A DNA stretch of 64,000 nt from Mortierella alpina (taxonomy: Eukaryota > Mortierellomycota > Mortierellomycetes > Mortierellales > Mortierellaceae), in assembly GCA_029449245.1 (NCBI GenBank), contig JANATF010000005.1, forward strand, positions 806,001 through 870,000, in the 5' to 3' direction. A model generated the notes under the pieces. It was not told the DNA's origin and searched no databases. It saw only the letters and a program-made list of their open reading frames with translations. This document shows, in pieces, positions 1 to 10,281 of the stretch (the stretch's first letter is position 1; each line of letters starts with the position of its first letter). Made by a program: the position numbers and the translations under genes.

Positions 1-3000
1 ATCCCAAATGACCTGCTATTGCTGAGTCATGAGCATCATGTAAGAGAGAGAGACGAATGTCAGACTTCTGAGGAATGCAGACAAGGTTTGTGTCATGTCG
101 TTCAACAAACAAAAGATTCTCGTGGAGTGAGTATCTTTGGGGGCAACTTCCCTGGAGGCAGCTTTCGTAGATAGGACCGAGTTTAGGGTCATCCGGGTAA
201 CTATCAATCAGGCGCTGCCTCAATCCTGGGTCCAGTTGTACAACCAACGAGTGTAGCGCGACGGGGTCTGGTTCCTTGTGGTCAGGTCGTCTGGAGAGGG
301 CGTCTGGTACGATGTTGTCTGCGCCACGCTTATACTTGAAATCAAAGTCGTACTCCTGTAGCAACTCCATCCAACGTGCCTGTCTGCGAGTCAGTTTGGG
401 TTGCGTTGGAAAGTGGCGAAGCGTGGCGTGATCCGTGTACACGACGAAGTGCGATCCATCCAGATAATAACGCCATGTCTTTAGCGCGTGAACGACAGCC
501 AGCAGCTCCTGTTCGTGAGTTGGATAGTTCCTCTCTGCAGAATTCATCTTCCTGGATGTGAACGCCACTGGTCTCGAGACTCCATGTTCGTCTGTCTGGA
601 AAAGCACGGCTCCAACAGCGAATCCAGACGCATCAGCTTCAACAGTGGTGGCTAGATCGGGGTCAAAGATCCTGAGTACCGGTGCTTTGCTGATGGCGTC
701 CTTGAGAGCGGTGAAGGCGTGTTCCTTGTCAGGGTCCCAAGAGAATGGCACGCCCTCACCTAAGAGACCAGTCAACGGTAATGCGATGTCAGCAAATCCA
801 TCAATATACTGTTGGTAAAATTGAGCGAGGCCAATGAATTGTTGCACATCCTTCTGCTTGCTAGGTCGAGGCCACTCGCGAATGGCGCGGACGAGGCCAG
901 CGTTGGTGTGGATCCCGTCCTTGGAGATTACGTGTCCCAAAAACTCCGTCTCTTCCTGCATGAACGAACACTTGCTCAGTTTGACGTAGAGTCCGTGTTT
1001 GCGCAGAAGGGTCAGCGCACTCCTGATGTGGTCCAGGTGTTCCTCCTTTGTTTTCGAGTAGATCAGAATGTCATCGAGGTAAATGACCACCCATTTGTCG
1101 AGGATCGGGTCGAACACGTTAAACATCATGTTTGAAAAAGAGGCAGGAGCGTTAGTCAGCCCGAAAGGGACAACGTTAAACTCAAAGTGACCGTAGCGAC
1201 AGCGAAAGGCGGTTTTGTGTGTGTGTGGGTCGTAAACGCGCTGTTGGTGGTACCCAGAGAGGAGATCAAGTTTGGTAAAAAACTGCGCGCCGCGAAAGCG
1301 GTCGATGAGCTCGTCAATGCGGGGGAGGGGATGGCGGTTCTTTCGGGTGATTCTGTTCAGGCCGCGGTAGTCCACACACATGCGTAACGATCCATCCTTC
1401 TTTTTGACAAAAAGGACAGGTGCTCCGTATGGCGAGGTGCTAGGTTTGATGAACTTCTTTTTCAGCAATTCGTCCAACTGCTTCCTGAGCTCATCGAGTT
1501 CCGCAATGGAGAGACGAAGGACTGGTCGGACAGGGGGGTCGGCGGTGGGATCAGTTTCGATTTTCATTGCATCGCCTCGGTCTGGTGGGAGACCATCAGG
1601 GAGGGAGGTGGGGAAGACGTCGCGAAACTCGTCGAGTATGGGGAGCACTTCGTCAGGAACGGGAGGAGTGGAGGGGTTGTTGCCCGAACTGGTCTTGACT
1701 AACGCCAGGAACACTTCGTTGCCGGGTTGGGAGGCGAGGGAGTTGAAGTGCATGTGGCTCAGGAGGCGGCCTCCAGACTTAGCTGTAATGGAAGAGGGGG
1801 CGAATCCTCTGCATGACCAGATGACATTGCAGCCACGGTGCTGGAAATGCAAGTCGTTGGTGCGCCAGTTGATGTCGGGGTTGGTGGTTGTGAGCCATGG
1901 TTTGCCGAGGATCAGGTCGTAAGATTTGAGTGGATAAAGGAGGGGGTCGAGATTGTCAGCGTAGTTGTTGCGAGTGAGGGTGATGGAGACAGTGTGCTGA
2001 GTGATGGAGGAGGAGCCGTCAGGAAGAACAATGGGAATGGGGTTGCGCGAATGGAGAGGAAGTGAATGTCGTTTCTGAAAGGAGGTACTAATGACGTTTC
2101 CCTCTGCACCGCCATCGATGAGGATGCGTGCAGGGTGTCCATTGACGGAGCCAATGAACGTGAGCAGCGTGCGCTCAGCCTCAGTCACACTGAAGGACTG
2201 TAGCCGAACGGCACGTTTGCGCACACGTCTCTGTTTGCTCTTGGAGAGCGCGGGTGAAGACGCGTTTGAGGAGGCTGGGTCCAGGTCCATCTTCTCAGGC
2301 AATCTAAGCACCACAGATGGGTCATGGCAAGGTTTGGCAACAGGGGGCGCGGGGTTGGGGGCGGGGTGAGTATCCAGAGTATTATTCTCATTTGCATGTG
2401 AGTACGGTTTCTCACGAATATTCGACATTCGACATTCGACTCGGGTTCGACTCGACTTTTCGAATACGAATGATGGGTCTATTCGACTCGACACTTGTCG
2501 AATGATACTCCATTCGACATGGCTCTCATTAGACTCGACGGATATTCGACTCGACATTCATTCGACTCGACACTCCATTCGACTCGACAGTCATTCGACT
2601 CGACACTCCATTCGACTCGACAGTCATTCGACTCGATAGCCATTCGACTCGAGTCTCATGCGGCTCGACGGATATTCGACAAATAGACTGAATAAAGGTC
2701 GATTCAAGTAATAGAGCTAGTGGAATGAGCGTCGAGTCGAGTATCTGTCGGGTCAGTTTAAGATCAGGTCAAATATCCGTCGAGCCGGATGACTTTCGAC
2801 TCGAATATCAGTCGCGTCGAATGAGTGTCGAGTCGGTTATCAGTCGAGTCGAATGAGTGTCGAGTCGAATGGAGTGTCGAATCGAATGGCTATCGAGTCG
2901 AATATCAGTCGAGTCGAATGGCTGTCGAGTCGAATGGCTGTCGAGTCGAATGGCTGTCGAGTCGATTATCAGTCGAGTCGAATGACTGTCGAGCCGAATA

Positions 3001-3310
3001 TCGTCGAGTCGAATGCTGTCGAGTCGAATGATGGTCGAGTCGAATAACGCTTTCATTCGACATAGGTCGAGTCGAACGTATTCGACATTCGACACCAGAA
3101 AGTCGAGTCGAACCCGAATGGGGTGCATATTCGACTCGACTCGACGTTTGAGAAACCGTACATGTGAGGGAGCGAGCGCAGGTGTGCGGCAAGCCTGATG
3201 TTCAGCAGCAATTTTATTTGCAGAAATAGAACAAGTACTTGCCTGGGGGCGAGGCTCACTCCCTTTGTCCAGAGGAGAAAGGGAGGGGGTTTCAGCGATC
3301 AAGTCCTGGA
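1..3310 (-). pseudogene. pol: Ty3-type retrotransposon pol, split by a foldback element
   Basis: Minus-strand pol reading frame that runs off the left edge. In coding order it shows a retropepsin-like motif LIDGGAEGN near 2090-2120 (DGG instead of the usual DTG/DSG), and reverse transcriptase from about 1450 with the catalytic YLDD near 1065-1088. RNase H follows, with EADASGFAVGAVL near 610-650. The start of an integrase H2C2-type zinc region (HDAHDSAIAGH) lies in the first 50 bases; the integrase core is outside the window. The frame is entered from gag by a probable -1 shift (see 3294-3338). It has no internal stops or frameshifts except where the 758-bp element at 2403-3160 is inserted between a short N-terminal part (3169-3310) and the protease. 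That insertion brings stops, so this copy is interrupted. RT-RNase H-integrase order and similarity place it in Ty3/gypsy; clade not assigned. Confidence 0.9.
2403..3160. mobile_element. Foldback element A (non-autonomous, 8-bp TSD)
   Basis: A 758-bp element bounded by a perfect 12-bp terminal inverted repeat (TACGGTTTCTCA at 2403, its complement ending at 3160) and flanked by a perfect 8-bp target duplication CATGTGAG (2395-2402 and 3161-3168). The left half is packed with copies of ATTCGACTCGA and the right half with the complement TCGAGTCGAAT, so the whole element can fold into a long imperfect hairpin. There is no transposase. It sits inside the retrotransposon pol frame. An 8-bp duplication plus subterminal short repeats fits hAT-superfamily non-autonomous elements; P or Merlin elements also make duplications of 8 bp, so the superfamily is inference. 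Confidence 0.9.
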
Positions 3311-3338
3311 CTAAGCCTGACCGCTGGGGGCGTTTCCC
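3294..3338 (-). other. Putative -1 ribosomal frameshift signal, gag to pol
   Basis: On the minus strand the heptamer GGGAAAC (3338 to 3332) lies in register with gag codons as G GGA AAC, the X XXY YYZ form required for tandem slippage. It is followed by a 6-nt spacer (less one base if the first pair forms) and a stem: AGCGGTCA (3325-3318) pairs with TGATCGCT (3301-3294), one G-U, extendable by a C-G pair at 3326/3293. The loop is 16 nt. The gag stop TAG (3313-3311) lies in the loop. Shifting -1 at the heptamer bypasses the stop and enters the pol frame, which is open. The element was read directly from the sequence; frameshifting activity is inference from the architecture. Confidence 0.75.
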
Positions 3339-4387
3339 GACTGGCCATGGAAGGGAGCGCCCACGTTAGTTGCTATATGATTCATTCCGCGGGGGCGAGG
3401 GGGGCACCTGTTCTCATATGACAGATGTCCCAGCTTGCGGCACTTGAAACAGCCGCCGTTGTCGATGAGATACTGTCGCTCTGCGGGAGTCAGTTTTGGG
3501 AGGTGAGCCCAGTCGTTGTTGTGGTTGTTGTTGCGGCCCCATTGGTGCTGGTTACCGTTGAGGCGAGGGCCCCGCTGATTATAGGTTGCCTGGTATTGGT
3601 TCCGCTGGTTGCTGTTTTGTCTATTGACCTCTTGAACGATGGCGTTGATGAGGACCTGGGGGAGCGCGAGGTGATCAACTTCCATCGCGTAAGGGTCGGG
3701 TTGGTTGAAGGTCGGGGCGGTGGCGATTTTTTGAGTGGATTGCAGGGAAGTGGCGGGTTTGGGGTTCATCACTGAGTCGGGTTTAAAATTGTAAATGTTG
3801 TCGAAGCGTTCGGCGGTGGAGAGTAGAGTCTGGAGGTCGGAGTTGCCGGGGTTTGAGACCTCAAACCCTTTAAGCATTTGTTGAAGGTCAGTAGGGGCGC
3901 CTTTGTAGAAGCAAGTCTTGATGGTCTCATCCAGGAACGCGCGTGCGTCATGCGACATTGAAGGGGAAATAAGCATGGAGCGATAAAGTCGAATGCGTTG
4001 AATGTATTCGGAGCAGGTCGAGGTGAAAGCGATGGAATATAAGAGTGAGCGGATGCTGTCCAGGAAACCGACGGGGCGGAACTCGGTGCGGAAGGCCTCA
4101 ACGAAATCGAACCAATGTGCGTCGTCGGCAAGAGGGTGGGATTCCCACCAAAGGGATGCTGTGCCCGTCAGGAAGATGATCGCGTGAAGGGTCCTTTCCT
4201 CAGCGGCGATCTTTGCTCCCACGAAGAAGCGTTGAACCGCCGTGAGCCAGGCGTCGCATTTGAATCCATCGCGAGCGCCCTCGTAGAATGGTGGGTTTGG
4301 GAAACGGAAGGTGGAGGCATTGGGCAGGACGACGCTGGTAGTGGGTGTAGTGGCCATGGGAGCCTGGAACTGGTTTTCGTTGGCCAT
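3311..4387 (-). CDS. gag: Retrotransposon Gag (capsid-nucleocapsid)
   Basis: A 358-residue Gag of the Ty3-type element, starting at the ATG at 4387 (MANENQFQ). The N-terminal and central part resembles the retrotransposon gag/UBN2 capsid fold (conserved TASLWWESH and a region near YIQRIRLYRSML). A Gly-Asn-Gln-rich linker leads to one zinc-knuckle-like motif, CFKCRKLGHLSYENRC. Its His-to-Cys spacing is six residues rather than the canonical four, so it may be a variant or decayed knuckle. It would package the element RNA in cytoplasmic particles. The frame is uninterrupted, which together with intact RT/RNase H suggests the copy was recently active before foldback element A inserted in pol. 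A probable -1 frameshift site lies eight codons before its stop. Confidence 0.85.
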   Translation of the reverse strand: MANENQFQAPMATTPTTSVVLPNASTFRFPNPPFYEGARDGFKCDAWLTAVQRFFVGAKIAAEERTLHAIIFLTGTASLWWESHPLADDAHWFDFVEAFRTEFRPVGFLDSIRSLLYSIAFTSTCSEYIQRIRLYRSMLISPSMSHDARAFLDETIKTCFYKGAPTDLQQMLKGFEVSNPGNSDLQTLLSTAERFDNIYNFKPDSVMNPKPATSLQSTQKIATAPTFNQPDPYAMEVDHLALPQVLINAIVQEVNRQNSNQRNQYQATYNQRGPRLNGNQHQWGRNNNHNNDWAHLPKLTPAERQYLIDNGGCFKCRKLGHLSYENRCPPRPRGMNHIATNVGAPFHGQSGNAPSGQA

Positions 4388-4566
4388 GTTCAAGGTGGCG
4401 AAGGCGTTGCAGAGGTAGTCAAGGTCGTGATATTCAGGGTCAATGGTGGCGGTAGTCAGGGGTTCTGGGTGTAGTGATGGGGTAGGATCTGGGTCAGGGA
4501 AGGGGAGAGGGCAAGTGTCTGGGTCTGGGGTCTGGGGTCTGGTGGATCGAAGTTACTTTGCTACCA

Positions 4567-5372
4567 TGTAGTAGGGGTCAGGTCAAGTAGGTGGAAAAGG
4601 AATGTATTTACAGGTATCGTACTACTCTACTCTATATAGTCGTTGTGACTGGACACTACTGTTACAGTGTCTCTCTTGGGGGCGAAGAGAAGAGAGAATC
4701 TATCTATCAATATCTAAGGTAACGTCGACACACGCAGGTTAGGGACCTATATAGACCTTGGGACTCCGTCGGGACTCCCATACAAGCTGCAATAATACGC
4801 CGAGGGGTGCTGTTCTTGGTCCTCCTCTACATCGCTAGTGGTCCATTATCGTACCTAACGAGAGGCCAGGGAGCTGCGGGCCTCTGTGGTGTCGGATGCT
4901 TGATACGGCAGGGGAGGGAACGGGACTGTAGTTGTGTTCGAGAGGGGACGATGAGAACTGTAGGGGACGGAGGTCGAAAGACACACCTGTCTCGTCTCTG
5001 CTCTTGCTGTGGCCGCGGTATATATGTGTGGGAGAGCTGTGGCAGAGTAACTAACCGCAATGGTTGTCAGTGAGGTGAGAATGAGTGTGGGAACGATGTT
5101 TTTACAATTCAGTGTATATGATACGATTTTGGGGAAGGAAACAGACCTCGAACCAAAGTCCAAGGCTGGGGCTTCTTTTATGGGTTATAAATTTAGGGTG
5201 CTATACTGAAGCTATATAAAATTGATGTGTTCATAAGGTCTATACTGAATAGAGAGGGTAGCAGGATTTTGATATTATAGAGGGAGGGCAGATGAGAGAG
5301 CGATCCTAGCTTCGCAGTGGTCCTGTACTATTTCCCTGCTATTTTGGGCGGATCCCCAATCTCTTCGTCACA
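4567..5372 (-). repeat. Upstream LTR of the Ty3-type element, with adjacent PBS
   Basis: An 806-bp LTR, minus orientation: begins TGTGACGAAG at 5372 and ends CTACTACA at 4567, giving the usual TGT...ACA termini. The next bases on the minus strand, TGGTAGCAAAG (4566 downwards), have the expected position and TGG start of a tRNA primer-binding site; the same string follows another ACA terminus at 5722. The primer tRNA was not identified. The partner LTR lies outside the left edge, so the target duplication cannot be checked. The 5160-5330 part is nearly identical to 8480-8665, showing a second LTR of this family further right. Confidence 0.75.
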
Positions 5373-5648
5373 CTGTCCATCCCACCAGAGTAGGCCGGTG
5401 GAGCCAAGGTAAGCGATGGCTGTGACCGTGCGGGACACATCGGCGATGTTTGCGCCAAGGAAGAAGCGGCGTACGGTGGTCAACCATGCCTCGCAAGCAA
5501 ATCCATCGCGCACGCCGTTGAAAGGGGCAGGGGTTGGATATCTGCAAGAGGGTAGGAGTACCGAAAAGGTGGGAGCAGGTGTGTTGGCGGTGGTGTTGGC
5601 AGTGGGAACAGTGGTTGGAACATTGGTGTAGCTGGGTTGATCAGCCAT
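5373..5648 (-). pseudogene. Truncated Gag of a second Ty3-type element
   Basis: Gag start (MADQPSYTNVPTT) followed by about 90 residues related to the neighbouring Gag, including RYPTPAPFNGVRDGFACEAWL and GSTGLLWWDGQ. Homology stops exactly where the TGTGACG end of the LTR at 5372 begins, so the simplest reading is that the first element inserted into this second gag. Upstream at 5711-5722 it has its own PBS-like TGGTAGCAAAG and an ACA LTR terminus. The protein is a remnant and not expected to function. Confidence 0.7.
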
Positions 5649-5721
5649 GATGGCTAGGGGCAGAGGTTATCAAGGTGAGTATGTTTTATCAGTGGATCGA
5701 GGTAACGAGCCTTTGCTACCA

Positions 5722-6195
5722 TGTAATAGCTAAAGCAAGTGGGGGTTCTGGGGCTGGGGTCAGGGGAGCTTGGGTGAGAATCGTCTGATCTTATTACAGA
5801 GGGGGCAACCATCTATTTATCTATCTTTGTGTGGGACCAAGCATGGTCGCGTTCCAGTCTCTTACGGCTTGGCGTTATCCTTGTTCTGGTCCCTTACGAT
5901 GCACCCTCAACTCCTGTACAGCTTTTAAGAGGAAGAAATGCGTTGATTCCCCCAAATGTGTTTCAAGGAGCGGTCCCAGATTGTAACTGCGTTTGTCGAG
6001 GAGCATTCTGGGTCGCTTGTAAAGATGGTCCGTGCGAATCCATCGACGCTCCAATCTGCCTCACTGAAAACATACTCATGAATCAGTTTGCGATTCTGAA
6101 GGTTGAAGAGCTCATGTTGAAGAAGTTCATCACCACTCTCCTCAGTACTAAGGTTTTCCTTCTTCTTTCCAATAGCCTCTTGTACACTCGGCGGC
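5722..6195 (-). repeat. LTR fragment of the second element (boundary uncertain)
   Basis: The minus-strand sequence ends GCTATTACA at 5722 directly before the PBS-like string, as expected for the 3' end of a 5' LTR. Its sequence is unlike the 806-bp LTR at 4567-5372, so it belongs to a different family or is heavily diverged. It is interrupted by foldback element B at 6204 and appears to resume at 6990; a possible TGTGA start lies near 7445. No coding potential was recognised. Confidence 0.4.
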
Positions 6196-6203
6196 CTTTT
6201 CAT

Positions 6204-6981
6204 TACGGCCCCTTATCGAACTGAGAAACCCGAATCCGAATGCGCTTCGAATGACTCGAATCGGACTCGAAGCAGGGCGGATCCGATTCGATTTGAATGG
6301 CATGTTGCTCGCTTCGATTCGAATGATTCGAATGATTCGAATGATCCGAATGGAGCTTACTTCGAACAGTCCGAAAGCTCGAGTGTCCGAGCGGTCTATA
6401 TGATTGAGTGTTCGAGCACTCCAATGGCCCGACTCACTCTCCTTGTGCCAATGATCCAGACAACATTTATAACAGCGTGGGACGATAACTGTAGATCTAC
6501 GATTGTCCAGCAGGGCAATTGAGTTCATGGAGAAGCGCGTGAGCAAGCCATGTTAAAAAAGTGCGTGCGCGAGCCATGTAGAAGAAAGTACGTGGGCGAA
6601 CCACGCATAAAAATGCTTGCCTTGATGTAAATGCTTGATCCAAATGCTTCAGGATGAAGGATCACTTCTACGTGTGTTAACACAAGCGGTTAGGTACAGA
6701 GGATCATCTATAATAGGCGTAAGAGCATGAGACCATTCAAGTGAAGCTCGAGCGCTCCGAATGCACGAGTGATCCGAATGATCGAGTGATCCGAATGATC
6801 GAGTGATCCGAATGATCGAGTGATCCGAATGATCGAGTGATCCGAATAATCGAGTGTTCGAATGATCCGAATGCTCGAACACGCAAGTGTATTCGGAATC
6901 AAAGCGGACTCGAACGCGCCACAGTAGATTCGAACTCGGATTAGACCAAATCCGATTCGAGCGCTTCGATAAGGGGCCGTA
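6204..6981. mobile_element. Foldback element B (non-autonomous, 8-bp TSD)
   Basis: A 778-bp element with perfect 17-bp terminal inverted repeats (TACGGCCCCTTATCGAA) and a perfect 8-bp target duplication CTTTTCAT (6196-6203 and 6982-6989). Subterminal regions are full of ATTCGA/TCGAAT motifs; a 17-bp minisatellite with five units is at 6767-6851. It shares the TACGG start, duplication length and TTCGA-rich arms with element A. It is the reverse-orientation near-duplicate of element C, differing in length by exactly 51 bp. No transposase. Open frames across it are by-products of the repeats. Confidence 0.92.
6767..6851. repeat. 17-bp minisatellite, five units, inside element B
   Basis: Five head-to-tail copies of GAGTGATCCGAATGATC, the last with one change (ATAATC). 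The homologous array in element C has eight copies in the opposite orientation. Confidence 0.95.
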
Positions 6982-7429
6982 CTTTTCATGTTGAGATCGT
7001 CTTGGCCTCGAAACTCCTGCAGACAAGAGAGAGCGGAGAGACAGGGAGAGAGAGAGGGAGAGAGAGAGAAGCGCAGCGTTAGGAGAGGGAAAGGAGTTAA
7101 AAGTAATGGAAAGGAGTCAAGGCGGTACGCACTCACCCGGACACGTAAAGCTGCCGTTGTGGTGAAGTAACTCTAGTTCTGTAAAATAGACTATGGTCAA
7201 CTCAAGAAGGTAAGACTGCTCAGATACGAAATGACTAATGATAGAATCCCTTACGTTTGATCTTGCGATCGATCTCCGTTGGGGGCAATCGGCGGAAGCC
7301 TACCAAATGACTTGGTTGCTCTTGAGCCTGAGAATAAAAGGAAGACTATTCAAAATATAAGTATCTAGCTGATAACAGGCTTAACAAACTTAAGAGAAAC
7401 CGAGTGAACACTTACTGTGAGGCCCGTTG

Positions 7430-8696
7430 GGGGGACTCAAGTCTCACAGGGTGTCTCTCGCAAGTGGGGGACAGGGAGAGAATCTATAACAAAAACTACA
7501 GAAACAACGGCACACACATGTTAGGGGCTTGTATAGACTGTTGCATATTCACTAAGGTCCGTAGTTCATAGATCACGACTCTCTAGTCACTGGGTCCTGT
7601 ACCCAAGAACCCTGACTCCAAGGTTCCCGTATCCAGTACCCTAGAAGAGTCGTGAACTAGGTCAAACATGACGTTGACCCGGTTTTGATGCATCCATGCA
7701 TCATGCTAAGTTCTAGGTGTTTCTTCATAGAAAGATCTTTATTACTTGTAACAGCTGCGCCTTAATAAACCTGTATAAATATTCAAGGTGTGTGGTCGTG
7801 TAGCCCACATCTGATTCTCACTTACTTTTATTCCTAAAAACTTCTTCAACACGGTCAAAACGTTCCATAGACAAAGGGACTCCTTCTTGACTCCTGTGCC
7901 AAGGATAGTTCCAAATCCGAGGGGTACTGTTCTTGATCCTCCGAGAAGACACTCTATGTGATCATCTTCATACCTGGTGGAAGGCCTAGGCATACGGGCC
8001 TTGATGGTTAGGAGAGGAGGGGGGCGGTGGAGTGTCTCGGGACGGATTGGTGTAAAGAACAGAGGTTGGCTAAAGCACTATTCTCGTCTCTACTCTTACT
8101 CAAACGCTTATGTGGTGTTTTATGCTGGTGTGGGGCTCAGGCACGTATGTACCTGAGTCGCACCTCCCTTTTTACTTCTACGATTATTAAGAGTTCCCGT
8201 GACCGGTGTCTGGAGGAGCTATATAAGTCCTCCAGATCCCTGTCCACAATAAAACCCTCTCTTGTTCTCGTTGACTTCAGTTCCCCAGTTAGTATTGTAA
8301 GTTTACCCCTAGAGAATATCACAGCTTATACCGTGTGCGGAGCGTCAAGTTGTGGCAGAGCAACACTAATCCTACTTTGGGGTGTCAGGGGGGTGAGGAT
8401 GTGCGTAGGAACGTAGTTCTAAACTGTGCAATCGATGTAAAGGAAAACTTTTGGGGAGGAAACAGACCCGGAACCTAAGTCCAAGTCTGGGTCTTCTTTT
8501 ATGGGTTATAAATTTAGGGTGCTATACTGAAGCTATATAAAATTTATGTGTTCATAAGGTCTATACTGAATAGAGAGGGTAGCAGGATTTTGATATTATA
8601 GAGGGTGGGCGGGTGAACGATTGCCGGATCCTAGTGTCGCAGAGGTCCTGACTATTTCCATGCTCCTTGGGGCGGATCCAGCTCTGCTTCATCACA
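7430..8696 (-). repeat. Degraded LTR related to that at 4567-5372
   Basis: Minus-strand TGTGATGAAGCAGAG at 8696 matches the start of the 806-bp LTR. Bases 8480-8665 are almost the same as 5160-5330, and scattered blocks (GTGTCTCTC near 7450, TTAGGGGCTTGTATAGACTG near 7525, CCGAGGGGTACTGTTCTTG near 7917, GTGGCAGAGCAAC near 8353) align in order with the first LTR. It is about 450 bp longer, so it has diverged or acquired insertions. The lower boundary is uncertain. Bases 6990-7430 show no gene. Confidence 0.6.
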
Positions 8697-9325
8697 CCGG
8701 TGATGTTCCTCTCACCTACCCTCCCCCTGGAATGTGGTCGAGATTCAGCCTCCTAATAGAAGTTGATCAGATTGGCATAGCGAGATGCAAATAAACAGTT
8801 TCTCTATATGCAATTCTAACCGCCCTGTCTTTTTCTCTTAAGGTTGTGGGTACCTTCTCTAAGTTCATGGGTTCATGGCCGACCTTTCATAATGTAAACT
8901 TGTAAAGTACTGGTGCAACATAGTAATTTCCTATGTTGAAAGGGGTTCAAATATTTTTTTGAAGAATACTTTCTGTTGGGCACTATGCATTCAAGTCGCC
9001 CAGGGTTCTGGGTGTATTACTGAGCTTGGGTGTGCCATAGGTAGGCTAGACTATATACTGGTTGTGACTATTGGCACAGTAATTTCAAATGGTTGCAAAA
9101 GTATTCCTCTTCTTGCCATCCCAACAATTGAAAGGGAGCTCCGAGTGGTACCTCCTCATATGATCGTTATTAGAGAGGGGTTGATGACACGCATGGAATC
9201 TGTCCAACATTTATGGGAGCAGCGTCGACTGGGGCAGGCAGAAGGAACTGACACGTCGTAATGTGACAGAAGGTGGCGAAGGGAGGTACAGTGGAAGGGC
9301 ACCAGACTTAGCAATCAAACGAATA
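8697..9325. other. Gene-less spacer in the transposon region
   Basis: No recognisable gene. A 100-codon frame on the plus strand (8959-9261) has no ATG-context, domain or homology I recognise and is probably chance or decayed transposon coding sequence. Confidence 0.4.
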
Positions 9326-9452
9326 CAAATGCATAGGGATTGGAACCGGGTCTCGGCGCGCCGCGGTCTCGACAATTTCCTGCGCCAAAGAATTGACCGC
9401 CCCTAATTTTTAACCGACGGTTCTTTTTTTGTCAAGAATCTCGACTTACAGC

Positions 9453-10281
9453 TACGGCCCCTTATCGAAGCGCTCGAATCGGATTTGGTCTAATCCGAGT
9501 TCGAATCTACTGTGGCGCGTTCGAGTCCGCTTTGATTCCGAATACACTTGCGTGTTCGAGCATTCGGATCATTCGAACGCTCGATTATTCGGATCACTCG
9601 ATCATTCGGATCACTCGATCATTCGGATCACTCGATCATTCGGATCACTCGATCATTCGGATCACTCGATCATTCGGATCACTCGATCATTCGGATCACT
9701 CGATCATTCGGATCACTCGTGCATTCGGAGCGCTCGAGCTTCACTTGAATGGTCTCATGCTCTTACGCCTATTATAGATGATCCTCTGTACCTAACCGCT
9801 TGTGTTAACACACGTAGAAGTGATCCTTCATCCTGAAGCATTTGGATCAAGCATTTGCATCAAGGCAAGCATTTTTATGCGTGGTTCGCCCACGTACTTT
9901 CTTCTACATGGCTCGCGCACGCACTTTTTTTACATGGCTTGCTGACGCGCTTCTCCATGAACTCAATTGCCCTGCTGGACAATCGTAGATCTACAGTTAT
10001 CGTCCCACGCTGTTATAAATGTTGTCTGGATCATTGGCACAAGGAGAGTGAGTCGGGCCATTGGAGTGCTCGAACACTCAATCATATAGACCGCTCGGAC
10101 ACTCGAGCTTTCGGACTGTTCGAAGTAAGCTCCATTCGGATCATTCGAATCATTCGAATCATTCGAATCGAAGCGAGCAACATGCCATTCAAATCGAATC
10201 GGATCCGCCCTGCTTCGAGTCCGATTCGAGTCATTCGAAGCGCATTCGGATTCGGATTTTTCAGTTCGATAAGGGGCCGTA
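9453..10281. mobile_element. Foldback element C (non-autonomous, 8-bp TSD)
   Basis: An 829-bp element with the same perfect 17-bp inverted termini as element B (TACGGCCCCTTATCGAA) and its own perfect 8-bp duplication CTTACAGC (9445-9452 and 10282-10289). It is the reverse complement of element B over its length, including a non-repetitive centre (about 9750-10060). It differs in total length by 51 bp, which equals its three additional 17-bp minisatellite units. It is inserted inside the MITE at 9334-10454. Confidence 0.92.
9583..9718. repeat. 17-bp minisatellite, eight units, inside element C
   Basis: Eight copies of GATCATTCGGATCACTC (first unit GATTATTC). Because 17 is not a multiple of three and no stop arises, all three plus-strand frames read the same 17-residue periodic peptide; this is an artefact of repeat length, not coding evidence. 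Confidence 0.95.

Noticed and set aside
8959-9261. 100-codon plus-strand frame
   Set aside because: No recognisable domain and it lies in decayed transposon sequence; noted only as part of the spacer.
9583-9718. CRISPR-like array
   Set aside because: Units are contiguous 17-mers without unique spacers, inside a transposon of a eukaryotic genome.
9429-9836. Long overlapping plus-strand frames encoding SLDHSDHSIIRITRSFG-type repeats
   Set aside because: A 17-bp tandem repeat without stops is open in all frames with a 17-residue period; the same occurs in reverse at 6649-7136. It is repeat DNA inside a transposon.
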